Below, in pieces: positions 16,685 through 24,267 of a DNA stretch of 34,459 nt (positions are counted from its first letter, which is position 1; each line of letters starts with the position of its first letter). The notes beneath the pieces were generated by a model. The model did no database searches. It was given only the letters and a program-made list of their open reading frames with translations, and had not been told where the DNA came from. The position numbers and the translations under genes are program-made. This stretch comes from Staphylococcus schweitzeri (GTDB lineage: Bacteria; Bacillota; Bacilli; Staphylococcales; Staphylococcaceae). The stretch spans positions 1-34,459 of the forward strand of contig NZ_PPQS01000013.1 of assembly GCF_002902405.1 (NCBI RefSeq), given 5' to 3'.

Positions 16685-17335
16685 GTGAAAGTAAAGTATA
16701 TAGATAAACGTCACTGGCGTCGCCTAATTGATAGAGAGTATACAGAGGTAAAAGTTAATAATAATAGGTTCAAGGGTATTATAGGCTTAGTCACGATGAA
16801 AAAGGTTCGTGATCCTTTAGAGGTGACGGTAGTTGGACAAAATATTATTGTCGCAGATGACAATTATAAATGGTTGCAAATACTACCTGAAAAGAAACGT
16901 TATAGTATTACTGTAATGTTTGATAATAAAGGTAATCCATTAGAATATTATTTTGATATTAATATTAAAAATATTACTCAAAAAGGTAATGCGCGTACAG
17001 TTGATTTGTGTTTAGATGTTTTAGCGTTACCAAGTGGTGAATATGAGTTAGTTGATGAAGATGATTTGATGTTTGCGCTTGAAAGTGAACAAATTACTAA
17101 AAAGCAATTTCATGAGGCGTATATGATTGCACATCAAATTATGGCAGAGCTAGAAAATGATTTTAAAGGTTTTCAAAAGAAAATCATGTATTGTTTTAAG
17201 AAAATAAATGCAAAAGCTCAGAAAAATAATCATAAACCACAAAATAAATCAAATAATGAAAAGAGTAAAGCTCTAAATCCTAAACAGTATAAACAAGCTA
17301 ACAACAAACACCAACATCAAAAGAACATGAAGTAA
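16685..17335 (+). CDS. DUF402 domain protein with basic low-complexity tail
   Basis: A 216-residue protein whose central part matches the DUF402 (FomD-like) fold: YKWLQILPEKKRYSITVMFD followed by GNPLEYYFDINIK and VDLCLDVLALPSGEYELVDEDDL, holding the conserved D/E residues of a divalent-metal nucleotide phosphohydrolase. Relatives are nucleoside di-/triphosphatases or RNA-related. The last ~40 residues are rich in Lys, Asn, Gln and His and probably disordered; they may bind RNA or membranes. Start: AAGGAG at 16670-16675 is nine bases before the GTG at 16685, while the in-frame TTG at 16676 and GTG at 16679 are too close to it. There is no terminator before the LysR gene, so the two may be co-transcribed. 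Confidence 0.82.
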   Translation: MKVKYIDKRHWRRLIDREYTEVKVNNNRFKGIIGLVTMKKVRDPLEVTVVGQNIIVADDNYKWLQILPEKKRYSITVMFDNKGNPLEYYFDINIKNITQKGNARTVDLCLDVLALPSGEYELVDEDDLMFALESEQITKKQFHEAYMIAHQIMAELENDFKGFQKKIMYCFKKINAKAQKNNHKPQNKSNNEKSKALNPKQYKQANNKHQHQKNMK

Positions 17336-17445
17336 AGTTAAATGTAGCCATACCAGCAAAATTGGTGGAAATTATTCGTTTATTATGCAATTTGGTTGTT
17401 AAAATCAATAAAAGGCAGTATATGAATAATTTATGGGGGGAAATT

Positions 17446-18312
17446 ATGAAGATTGAAGATTATCGTTTGTTAATCACATTAGATGAAACAAAAACTTTAC
17501 GCAAAGCAGCTGAAATTTTGTATATATCGCAACCGGCTGTTACACAGAGGTTAAAAGCGATTGAAAATGCATTTGGTGTAGATATTTTTATTAGAACAAA
17601 AAAGCAACTGATTACAACAACTGAAGGTACAATGATTATTGAACATGCGCGTGATATGTTGAAAAGGGAACGATTGTTTTTTGATAAAATGCAAGCACAT
17701 ATTGGTGAAGTAAATGGTACTATTTCCATTGGATGTTCTTCATTGATTGGTCAAACTTTACTGCCAGAAGTATTAAGTTTGTATAATTCGCAATTTCCTA
17801 ATGTTGAAATACAAGTACAAGTTGGATCAACAGAGCAAATTAAAGCAAATCATAGAGATTATCATGTAATGATAACACGTGGAAATAAGGTCATGAATTT
17901 AGCAAATTCTCATTTGTTTAATGATGATCATTACTTTATTTATCCTAAAGATAGACGTGATGATGTAACTAAATTACCTTTCATAGAATTCCAAGCAGAT
18001 CCTATTTACATCAATCAAATTAAACAATGGTATAACGATAATCTCGAACAGGATTATCATGCTACGATTACAGTAGATCAAGTTGCAACGTGTAAAGAAA
18101 TGTTGATTAGCGGTGTTGGTGTAACAATTTTGCCTGAAATCATGATGAAAAATATAAGTAAGGAACAATTTGAATTTGAAAAAGTTGAAATCGATAATGA
18201 ACCGCTGATACGTTCAACATATATGAGTTATGATCCAAGTATGTTGCAATTGCCACAAGTAGAGTCGTTTGTAAATCTTATGACGAATTTTGTAGACAAG
18301 CCTAAGGGATAG
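17446..18312 (+). CDS. LysR-family transcriptional regulator
   Basis: A 288-residue LysR-type regulator. The N-terminal winged helix (about 1-60) reads LRKAAEILYISQPAVTQRLKAIENAFG then IFIRTKKQLITTTEGT, the usual recognition helix and wing. The effector-binding domain (about 90-285) starts GTISIGCSSLIGQTLLPEVL and includes GVGVTILPEIM. The effector is not recognisable. The ATG at 17446 has GGGGGG (17435-17440) five bases upstream; the longer frame from 17362 lacks a site and adds a tail unlike the family. LysR proteins often control an adjacent gene, here most simply the co-directional efflux permease beyond the tandem repeats. Confidence 0.9.
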   Translation: MKIEDYRLLITLDETKTLRKAAEILYISQPAVTQRLKAIENAFGVDIFIRTKKQLITTTEGTMIIEHARDMLKRERLFFDKMQAHIGEVNGTISIGCSSLIGQTLLPEVLSLYNSQFPNVEIQVQVGSTEQIKANHRDYHVMITRGNKVMNLANSHLFNDDHYFIYPKDRRDDVTKLPFIEFQADPIYINQIKQWYNDNLEQDYHATITVDQVATCKEMLISGVGVTILPEIMMKNISKEQFEFEKVEIDNEPLIRSTYMSYDPSMLQLPQVESFVNLMTNFVDKPKG

Positions 18313-18376
18313 TTAAGGGCTTATTTGAGACAAGTATTTAGCAGTATGATATTGGATAAATTGCAATTATGAAAAG

Positions 18377-18556
18377 ACAGTTGTCTACACAACTGCATAA
18401 GAGCCCCTAATTAATAAATTAAAAGGGTAAAGGAGTACAGTTGGTAACGCAACTGCATAAGAGCCCCTAATTAATAAATTAAAAGGGTGAAGGAATACAG
18501 TTGGTAACACAACTGCATAAGAGCCCCTATTTAATAAATTAAAAGGGGCTCTAAGA
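18377..18556. repeat. Three tandem 60-bp repeats in the leader of the efflux permease gene
   Basis: Three units, each 60 bases (18377-18436, 18437-18496, 18497-18556). Units 1 and 2 differ at about six positions; unit 3 diverges over its last ten bases. Each holds a CAGTTG...CAACTG inverted repeat and a second potential helix between GAGCCCCT and the AAAAGGG that follows. Only the last unit pairs fully: AGAGCCCCT (18520-18528) with AGGGGCTCT (18544-18552). The spacing has no CRISPR-like spacers. It sits between the LysR stop and the permease start. Confidence 0.95.
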
Positions 18557-18571
18557 ATCGGGGTAATGAAT

Positions 18572-19786
18572 ATGTTTGCAGCATTATTACAAATAAAAAA
18601 TTATAAACTCTTTGTTGTGAATATGTTTTTATTAGGTATGGGAATTGCAGTGACTGTCCCTTATCTTGTACTTTTTGCGACTAAAGATTTAGGTATGACG
18701 ACAAATCAGTACGGTTTATTGCTGGCATCAGCAGCTATCAGCCAATTTACAGTAAATTCAATTATAGCAAGGTTCTCGGATACGCACCATTTTAATAGGA
18801 AGTTTATTATTATTCTGGCATTATTAATGGGATCCTTAGGTTTTTCTATTTACTTTTTTGTAGATACAATATGGTTATTTATTTTACTATATGCTATTTT
18901 CCAAGGATTATTTGCGCCTGCCATGCCACAGTTATACGCATCAGCAAGAGAATCAATTAATGTTTCAAGTTCTAGAGATAGGGCTCAATTTGCTAATACG
19001 GTATTACGTTCAATGTTTTCATTGGGCTTTTTATTTGGACCATTTATTGGTGCGCAGCTAATTGGATTAAAAGGCTATGCTGGTTTGTTTGGTGGAACAA
19101 TTAGTATTATTTTATTCACACTCGTTTTACAAATATTTTTCTATAAAGATTTAAAAATAAAACATCCAATAAGTACACAACAGCATGTTGAAAAAACAGC
19201 ACCGAATATGTTTAAAGATAAAACTCTGTTATTGCCATTTATCGCATTTATTCTGTTACATATCGGCCAGTGGATGTATACGATGAATATGCCATTATTT
19301 GTAACAAATTATTTAAATGAAAATGAGCAACATGTAGGTTATTTAGCGAGTTTATGTGCAGGATTAGAAGTGCCTTTTATGATTATTTTAGGTGTTTTAT
19401 CATCGAGATTACAAACGCGCACGTTATTGATTTATGGCGCAATTTTCGGTGGATTATTCTATTTCAGTATTGGTGTATTTAAGAACTTTTATATGATGCT
19501 TGCTGGACAAGTATTTTTAGCTATTTTTTTAGCTGTACTTTTAGGTATTGGCATTAGTTATTTCCAAGATATCTTACCAGATTTTCCAGGTTATGCTTCC
19601 ACTTTATTTTCTAATGCAATGGTGATTGGGCAATTGGGGGGTAACTTATTAGGTGGCGCAATGAGTCACTGGGTAGGTTTGGAAAATGTGTTTTTCGTAT
19701 CATCAGCATCAATTTTCTTAGGTATGATACTTATATTCTTTACTAAAGATCAAAAAATAACAAAAGAGGATGTGATATCGTCGTGA
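18572..19786 (+). CDS. MFS efflux transporter (sugar-efflux/multidrug type)
   Basis: A 404-residue major facilitator permease with twelve hydrophobic helices. The first half carries ITVxVPYLVLFATKDLG-like text and the loop 2-3 motif ARFSDTHHFNRKFII (DxxxR/K), and the cytoplasmic mid-loop is short and basic. The pattern resembles SetA/SetB-type sugar-efflux and related drug-efflux proteins; substrate is not known. I chose the ATG at 18572 (MFAALLQIKNYKLF) because GGGG at 18560-18563 is eight bases upstream, whereas the ATG at 18566 is only two bases from it. It overlaps the next gene by four bases (GTGA). The tandem-repeat leader ends 15 bases before the start, so hairpins there may affect translation. 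Confidence 0.85.
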   Translation: MFAALLQIKNYKLFVVNMFLLGMGIAVTVPYLVLFATKDLGMTTNQYGLLLASAAISQFTVNSIIARFSDTHHFNRKFIIILALLMGSLGFSIYFFVDTIWLFILLYAIFQGLFAPAMPQLYASARESINVSSSRDRAQFANTVLRSMFSLGFLFGPFIGAQLIGLKGYAGLFGGTISIILFTLVLQIFFYKDLKIKHPISTQQHVEKTAPNMFKDKTLLLPFIAFILLHIGQWMYTMNMPLFVTNYLNENEQHVGYLASLCAGLEVPFMIILGVLSSRLQTRTLLIYGAIFGGLFYFSIGVFKNFYMMLAGQVFLAIFLAVLLGIGISYFQDILPDFPGYASTLFSNAMVIGQLGGNLLGGAMSHWVGLENVFFVSSASIFLGMILIFFTKDQKITKEDVISS

Positions 19787-20271
19787 CAATAGTTTTATGG
19801 TTGCTTATAATTGCAGCATTCATTTTTGCATTTATTGGTTTAATTAAGCCTATTATTCCATCGGTGTTAGTATTATGGATTGGTTTTTTAATCTATCAAT
19901 TTGGATTTCACAATCAGCATTTATCATGGATATTTTATGTGTCAATGGCCTTATTGACTGCCCTGATTTTATGTGCTGACTTTTTGGCTAATAAATATTT
20001 TGTTAATCGATTTGGCGGATCGAAATTTGGTGAGTATGCAGCATTAATAGGAGTGATTATTGGTTGTTTTGTATTACCACCATTTGGAATCATTATTGTT
20101 CCATTCGTATTAGTGTTTATAGTTGAATTAATTCAAGGCTATTCAGTTGAAAAGGCTATTAAAGTAAGTTTTGGTTCAATTGTTGCTTTTTTAACAAGTA
20201 GTGTTGCACAAGCTATTATTATGTTTATTATGATAGTTTGGTTCTTTGTCGACGCATTATGGGTTAATTAA
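19783..20271 (+). CDS. DUF456 family membrane protein
   Basis: A 162-residue protein with four to five membrane helices. The central segment GGSKFGEYAALIGVIIGCFVLPPFGIIIVPFVLVFIVEL has the G-rich repeat typical of DUF456 (glycine-zipper-like; the first half FANKYF.NRFGGSKFG is conserved). Function is unknown. It begins with GTG at 19783 inside the permease stop region (four-base overlap), so the two are translationally coupled and may act together in the membrane. Its stop is followed within two bases by a long terminator arm. Confidence 0.85.
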   Translation: MTIVLWLLIIAAFIFAFIGLIKPIIPSVLVLWIGFLIYQFGFHNQHLSWIFYVSMALLTALILCADFLANKYFVNRFGGSKFGEYAALIGVIIGCFVLPPFGIIIVPFVLVFIVELIQGYSVEKAIKVSFGSIVAFLTSSVAQAIIMFIMIVWFFVDALWVN

Positions 20272-20272
20272 T

Positions 20273-20368
20273 AAAAAAGCTTATTGCAAAATATGGATGC
20301 AGATAACTGAAATTAGTAATTTTATCATTTACAGTGTCTGACATTCATATAAGGTAATAAGCTTTTTG
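20273..20368. terminator. Bidirectional terminator between convergent genes
   Basis: AAAAAGCTTATT at 20274-20285 pairs with AATAAGCTTTTT (20356-20367). A second helix, TATGGATG/CATTCATA, continues inward. The A run on one side and T run on the other make it usable in both directions, between the DUF456 gene and the minus-strand DUF1129 gene. Confidence 0.8.
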
Positions 20369-20369
20369 T

Positions 20370-21059
20370 TTATAAAAATGTATGTGAATGTTTTTTCGAA
20401 ATATTTCTTTCAATACGAAAACCAATTGGCATAATAATAAAGGATATTATAATAAATACCCAATTACTTATTTGAATGTATGGTCCAAATGCAAGTACCG
20501 ATTGCGGAATAAAGAATACATAGAAAAATCCTACAATTAGCAATATAATGGCTAGATATGTGAATATCCATATCCAATTTGAATTATTAAAACATTGTAA
20601 TTGGATTGTTTTAAAACTGAACCAAATGAATAGAAAGACAATAAAGAATCCAACTATTATAGAAAATGGAAATGAAAAGAAATACAGATTACTACCATTT
20701 TTTTCCATAAAAAAACCTAAAAAGCCTTTAAGAAAGCTTACAATACCAATCAATAGTACAATGTGTTGATATATATATTTAAATATATTTTTAAAAGTTT
20801 CATTCGGCATTGCTTTAAGCTCTTTTCTTGCATGTGCTTTTGGATCATGATCAAAAAAATCTAAGGCTAATAGACCATGTTGTTCTGCGCTTAATAATTT
20901 TTTTAGTATACGGTTGATAATTAACTCGGTATCATGTGGATTAACACGAAAATCAGAACGCATATATGTCATATAGTTCTCGAAGATTTCTCTATCTGTA
21001 TTGCTTAACCTTAATGATTTTACATTGTTTTCTTTAGTTAATTGCGCAGTACTTTTCAT
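20370..21059 (-). CDS. DUF1129 family membrane protein
   Basis: A 229-residue protein. The hydrophilic N-terminal third (about 1-90) contains LTKENN, a helix with NYMTYMRSDFRV and LLSAEQHGLLALDFFDHDPKAHARKEL, the DUF1129 signature in which a small helical domain ends in '.aeq.G..a...f..dP'. Four membrane helices follow (about 95-112, 122-145, 160-182 and 193-215). The function is unknown. The ATG at 21059 is the first possible start (an in-frame TAA lies just upstream); the nearest AAGGGG is 13 bases away, so initiation may be weak. It diverges from the acetyltransferase gene. Confidence 0.82.
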   Translation of the reverse strand: MKSTAQLTKENNVKSLRLSNTDREIFENYMTYMRSDFRVNPHDTELIINRILKKLLSAEQHGLLALDFFDHDPKAHARKELKAMPNETFKNIFKYIYQHIVLLIGIVSFLKGFLGFFMEKNGSNLYFFSFPFSIIVGFFIVFLFIWFSFKTIQLQCFNNSNWIWIFTYLAIILLIVGFFYVFFIPQSVLAFGPYIQISNWVFIIISFIIMPIGFRIERNISKKHSHTFL

Positions 21060-21153
21060 TGTTGCTTAAGCGCCCCTTTAATAATGTTTAATTCCAATTT
21101 AAAACGGAAATGATTTTATAGTATCAATAAAATCAATCATATCATATTACACG

Positions 21154-21172
21154 CATAATGATAATGATTAAT
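21154..21172. promoter_or_regulatory. Candidate Fur box before an acetyltransferase gene
   Basis: CATAATGATAATGATTAAT agrees with the classic 19-bp Fur box (GATAATGATAATCATTATC) at 15 of 19 positions, counted by eye. It ends 14 bases before the start codon at 21187 and lies 95 bases upstream of the divergent DUF1129 gene, close to the expected promoter position of the former. Confidence 0.6.
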
Positions 21173-21186
21173 ATTGGAGAGGGAAA

Positions 21187-21630
21187 ATGAGGGCTTTAAA
21201 TAAAAATGAGCGAGATTATATTCATCAAATAGCTAATATCCATGAACTATTATTAACTGAAACTGAATCAGGTTATCGATGTACATCGCTCAGTGTTGCA
21301 CTTAGGTTTGAGATGATATGTTCAAGGTTGGAATATTCTAATGATAAGATTTATATTGTTGAAAATGATTCACAACTTTGTGCATTTATTTGGGGGCATT
21401 TTAATTCGGAGAAACAGATAGTTAGTATTGAATTACTTTATGTAGAGCCACAATATAGAAACAGAAGGTTAGCTGCTAGACTAAAGTGTGGTATTGAGAG
21501 TTGGGCAAAAAGTATAAAAGCGAAACAAGTTGTTAGTACAGTACATAAAGACAACGTGACAATGATTTCATTGAACAAAAGGTTAGGATATCAATTAAGT
21601 CACGTAAAAATGTATAAAGATATAGAATAG
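21187..21630 (+). CDS. GNAT family N-acetyltransferase, possibly iron-regulated
   Basis: A 147-residue GNAT domain. The acetyl-CoA loop is QYRNRRLAARLKCGIESWA near residues 93-111, after the beta strand IELLYVEP, and the motif B stretch VHKDNVTMISLNKRLGYQL follows. No other domain is present, and the acceptor is not predictable. The ATG at 21187 has GGAGAGGG just upstream, about six bases away. A Fur-type box in the promoter suggests induction on iron limitation, but no siderophore genes are adjacent in the window. Confidence 0.86.
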   Translation: MRALNKNERDYIHQIANIHELLLTETESGYRCTSLSVALRFEMICSRLEYSNDKIYIVENDSQLCAFIWGHFNSEKQIVSIELLYVEPQYRNRRLAARLKCGIESWAKSIKAKQVVSTVHKDNVTMISLNKRLGYQLSHVKMYKDIE

Positions 21631-21696
21631 AATTATGATTAAGTAGTCAATTCATGTTAAAATAAAAAGGATTTTAAAGACGTTAAGGAGTTCAAT

Positions 21697-22077
21697 ATGA
21701 AGAAATTTATTATCAGTATCATGTCAATTATGATATTATTAGCTGGTTGTGGCAAGAGCCAAGAGAAGGCATCTCTTGAAAAAGATATCGACAAATTACA
21801 AAAAGAGAATAAAAATTTAAAAGATAAAAAAGAAAAGTTAAAACAAGAAAAAGATAAACTTGAAGACAAACAAAAAGACCTTGAAAAAGAAGTGAAAGAT
21901 TTAAAACCATCTAAAGAAGATAGTAAAGATGAAAATAAAGGCAACAAAAAAGACAACACAAAAGATAAGTCAACATCACAAAATAAAGATGCAAAAGATA
22001 AATCTAAATTAGATGACAATAAGAAATCTACTACTAAAGATAAAGAACAAAAGTCTAATGATAAAAATCAGTCATGA
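21697..22077 (+). CDS. Lysine-rich coiled-coil lipoprotein
   Basis: A 126-residue lipoprotein: signal sequence 1-17 and lipobox LLAG with lipidated C18. After cleavage, residues about 24-72 form a heptad-rich Lys/Glu/Leu coiled coil (EKDIDKLQKENKNLKDKKEKL...), and about 75-126 is a disordered, Asp/Lys/Asn/Ser tail. It is anchored to the outer face of the membrane with no catalytic domain in view; a structural or spacer role is possible, and the family is not recognised. AAGGAG lies eight bases before the ATG. The long minus-strand frame opposite is an artefact of the repeated Lys codons. Confidence 0.9.
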   Translation: MKKFIISIMSIMILLAGCGKSQEKASLEKDIDKLQKENKNLKDKKEKLKQEKDKLEDKQKDLEKEVKDLKPSKEDSKDENKGNKKDNTKDKSTSQNKDAKDKSKLDDNKKSTTKDKEQKSNDKNQS

Positions 22078-22093
22078 TTTGAGCATTGAAAAG

Positions 22094-22129
22094 GGCTTAA
22101 CATGATACACAACGTTTTAAGCCTTATTT
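22094..22129 (+). terminator. Likely terminator of the lipoprotein gene
   Basis: GGCTTAA (22094-22100) pairs with TTAAGCC (22117-22123), followed by TTATTTTA. It overlaps the -35-like element of a SigB-type promoter. Confidence 0.55.
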
Positions 22130-22138
22130 TAAGGGTAT
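22114..22138 (+). promoter_or_regulatory. Candidate SigB promoter of the 99-residue gene
   Basis: GTTTTA (22114-22119), a 13-base spacer, then GGGTAT (22133-22138) fits the staphylococcal SigB pattern GTTTWW-N12-15-GGGTAT. Transcription would start near 22145, about 70 bases before the start codon at 22217. Confidence 0.5.
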
Positions 22139-22216
22139 GTGTAAATAAAATATATGGCGATGATTAAAAACAATACTCACTATTCAACTTCGTAATGATT
22201 AAAGGAGAGAAATGAC

Positions 22217-22516
22217 ATGCATGAACAAGATTTTAAAATTTTAGAAGGTCAAAATATCACTTTGCCAGAGTTAGGTAGAGAATTAGAAAATATTACTGGA
22301 CGAACAATTTTAGATTCTACTGGAGAAATTAAACGTGTGATTGCACAATTACCCAATTTTGAGTCTGATACAGATACATTTGTAGCTACATATCGACTAA
22401 ATCATCAACAGGATTTTATAGATGCAACATTTACTGCGTTAAAGTCAGATCGAGCACGATTAAAAGAAGTGCCAGTGCATGTTGAACTAATTAGTTATAT
22501 TTCAAAATCTGAATAA
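22217..22516 (+). CDS. Conserved hypothetical protein, 99 residues
   Basis: A short cytoplasmic protein with no signal peptide or membrane segment. It has a helical N-terminal portion (LPELGRELENITGR), then ILDSTGEIKRVIAQLP, and a C-terminal part ending in VPVHVELISYI. It is acidic overall. I do not recognise the family. AAAGGAGAG sits seven or so bases before the ATG and the codon use is like that of its neighbours, so it is probably real. It has its own terminator. The SigB-like promoter upstream suggests a stress-linked role, but that is inference. Confidence 0.78.
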   Translation: MHEQDFKILEGQNITLPELGRELENITGRTILDSTGEIKRVIAQLPNFESDTDTFVATYRLNHQQDFIDATFTALKSDRARLKEVPVHVELISYISKSE

Positions 22517-22527
22517 TTTATTATCCG

Positions 22528-22567
22528 AAACACAGAGTTGATTATCATGTCGATTTTGTGTTTTTTA
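22528..22567 (+). terminator. Rho-independent terminator
   Basis: A 14-bp stem with three G-U pairs (22528-22541 with 22550-22563) is followed by TTTTTT. It lies between the 99-residue gene and the second acetyltransferase, and covers the false early start of the latter. Confidence 0.85.
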
Positions 22568-22597
22568 TTGAAATTATTTTATAGGAGCTATAAAAAC

Positions 22598-23140
22598 ATG
22601 ATTTATTGTGAAACTGAGCGTCTGATTTTACGAGATTGGAATGAAGACGATTTATTACTTTTTCAAAAAATGAATGCAAATCATGACGTACGTAAGTACT
22701 TTCCCAGTTTATTAAGTTATCGACGTTCAGAATTGGATATGAGGAAAATGGATATTATTATCAAAGATTATGGTATAGGTTTATTTGCTGTTGAAGAAAA
22801 AGATTCTCATCAATGGATTGGCTTTATAGGGTTAAATTACATTCCAGAAACTAGTGATTATCCTTTCAAGGAATTACCTTTATATGAAATAGGCTGGCGT
22901 TTGTTACCACAATATTGGGGGCAAGGTATGGCTACTGAAGGTGCAAAAGCTGTATTAGAACTAGCAAAAAAACATAATATACAAGTCGTATATAGTTTTA
23001 CTGCTGAAGCGAACAAAGCTTCTCAACGTGTAATGGAAAAAATAGGTATGTCATATTATGATCATTTTGAGTTACCACATCTTAGTAAGTATCATTTATT
23101 AAAAAGAGAAGTACGTTATTCCATAGATTTGAGTACGTAA
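22598..23140 (+). CDS. GNAT acetyltransferase, RimJ/RimL type
   Basis: A 180-residue GNAT protein of the RimJ/RimL N-acetyltransferase type. It begins MIYCETERLILRDWNEDD, the usual ETERLxLR start of the family. The acetyl-CoA loop is PQYWGQGMATEGAKAVLEL (about 104-122) with the typical YWGQG(I/M)ATEA. The C-terminal N.AS..VMEKIGMSY is conserved. Such enzymes modify ribosomal proteins or small molecules; the substrate here is unknown. AGGAG (22583-22587) is ten bases before the ATG at 22598. The frame is open to 22538, but that start lies inside the terminator. Confidence 0.9.
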   Translation: MIYCETERLILRDWNEDDLLLFQKMNANHDVRKYFPSLLSYRRSELDMRKMDIIIKDYGIGLFAVEEKDSHQWIGFIGLNYIPETSDYPFKELPLYEIGWRLLPQYWGQGMATEGAKAVLELAKKHNIQVVYSFTAEANKASQRVMEKIGMSYYDHFELPHLSKYHLLKREVRYSIDLST

Positions 23141-23170
23141 TTTTGTAAATGACAATGATTCTTCAAACAT

Positions 23171-23221
23171 AAATAAACATCACCTATAGTACTATATAAA
23201 TACAGGAGGTGATGTTTATTT
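23171..23221. terminator. Bidirectional terminator, 15-bp perfect stem
   Basis: AAATAAACATCACCT (23171-23185) pairs perfectly with AGGTGATGTTTATTT (23207-23221), between the convergent acetyltransferase and LOG-family genes. Confidence 0.88.
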
Positions 23222-23238
23222 AATTTGGGAAACGCATC

Positions 23239-23805
23239 TTAATCATAAGTACGAGTTCCTAACGGTTTGAAATTTAAAATTGATTCCACCAAAGACTCTT
23301 TTGTGTCACATAACGGCGCAAGTCCACGATACTTCGGATCAATAAATCCTTCTTCTATCATATGATCAATCATTGACTGTAGTGGGTCAAAAAAGCCATT
23401 AATATTATATATAGCTATTGGTTTTTCGTGAATACCAATTTGAGCCCAACTATACATTTCAAAAAATTCTTCAAGAGATCCTGCGCCACCAGGAGCCATA
23501 ACAAACGCATCGGCAAGTTCAGTCATTTTATTTTTACGTTCATGCATAGAATCTACTAAAATTAATTCGGTTAAACGTTGACTTGTAATTTCGCGTTCAT
23601 CTAGCATTTTAGGCATAATACCAATAACTTTACCACCATGATCTAAAACACCATCTTGAATGGCACCCATAATTCCGATTGACCCTGCACCAAATACTAA
23701 CTCATATCCTTGTTCAGCAAAGTATTTTCCTAACTCATAGGCTTTATTGACATATGAAGGATTGTGACCTTTACTTGCACCACAATATACCGCGATTCGC
23801 TTCAT
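23239..23805 (-). CDS. LOG family protein (nucleoside-monophosphate phosphoribohydrolase-like)
   Basis: A 188-residue Rossmann-like LOG/TIGR00730 protein. Family marks are RIAVYCGAS (3-11), GAGSIGIMGA (39-48), M87 with ERK at 89-91, and PGGAGSLEE at 105-113. The usual motif is PGGxGTxxE, so here Ser110 replaces Thr; E112/E113 and R90 stay in place. Characterised bacterial members release ribose 5-phosphate from nucleoside monophosphates such as AMP, or cleave a cytokinin-type adenine derivative. It is the last gene of a three-gene minus-strand operon, one base after the DUF188 gene. A terminator lies just downstream. Confidence 0.9.
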   Translation of the reverse strand: MKRIAVYCGASKGHNPSYVNKAYELGKYFAEQGYELVFGAGSIGIMGAIQDGVLDHGGKVIGIMPKMLDEREITSQRLTELILVDSMHERKNKMTELADAFVMAPGGAGSLEEFFEMYSWAQIGIHEKPIAIYNINGFFDPLQSMIDHMIEEGFIDPKYRGLAPLCDTKESLVESILNFKPLGTRTYD

Positions 23806-23806
23806 T

Positions 23807-24265
23807 CTAATTTCTCTCCCTTACTTGATGAATAATTTTTGATAATGACATTTCAAATGTTTTCTTATCTTGTTTAGTAAAAGGAGGTGGGCCTTTGTGG
23901 CGACCACCTTGTTTTCGAATTTGTGCATTAAAATACCGTTTATCTAAAAGTTGTTGAATATTTTTAGAATTGTATATCTTCCCGTTATGATGCATAACAG
24001 TGTTTACTTTTTCAATCAATAAACTTGCAAGACCGTAATCTTGAGTGATAACAATGTCTTCATCTTTAGAAAGTTGAACAATTTTATAATCAACTGCATC
24101 GGGTCCATCATCGACATAAACTGTTGTTACATGTGGAGGATATACTTGATTTGAATAATGACTAAAGCTACGAATGATTGTCACAAAAATGCCTGTCTCA
24201 GTTGTTAAATCAATTATAGAATTAACAACAGGACAAGCATCTCCATCAATAATAATATTCGTCAC
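23807..24265 (-). CDS. DUF188 (YaiI/YqxD, UPF0178) protein
   Basis: A 152-residue UPF0178 protein, a PIN-domain-like fold. Marks are DGDACPV at residues 7-13, DDGPDAVDYKIV, VITQDYGLASLL, and a C-terminal RKQGGRHKGPPPFT. The conserved acidic residues (D7, D9, D53, D75 region) resemble a metal-binding ribonuclease site, but no activity is established. It starts two bases after the previous gene's stop and ends one base before the LOG-family start, so all three are transcribed together. GC is unremarkable. Confidence 0.9.
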   Translation of the reverse strand: MTNIIIDGDACPVVNSIIDLTTETGIFVTIIRSFSHYSNQVYPPHVTTVYVDDGPDAVDYKIVQLSKDEDIVITQDYGLASLLIEKVNTVMHHNGKIYNSKNIQQLLDKRYFNAQIRKQGGRHKGPPPFTKQDKKTFEMSLSKIIHQVRERN

Positions 24266-24267
24266 TA

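Noticed and set aside
18377..18556. CRISPR array
   Set aside because: Units are contiguous 60-bp tandem repeats with no unique spacers, and no cas genes are near.
21657..22019. 120-residue minus-strand frame opposite the lipoprotein
   Set aside because: Ser/Phe/Leu-rich translation is the mirror of the Lys/Glu/Asp codons of the real gene; no start site.
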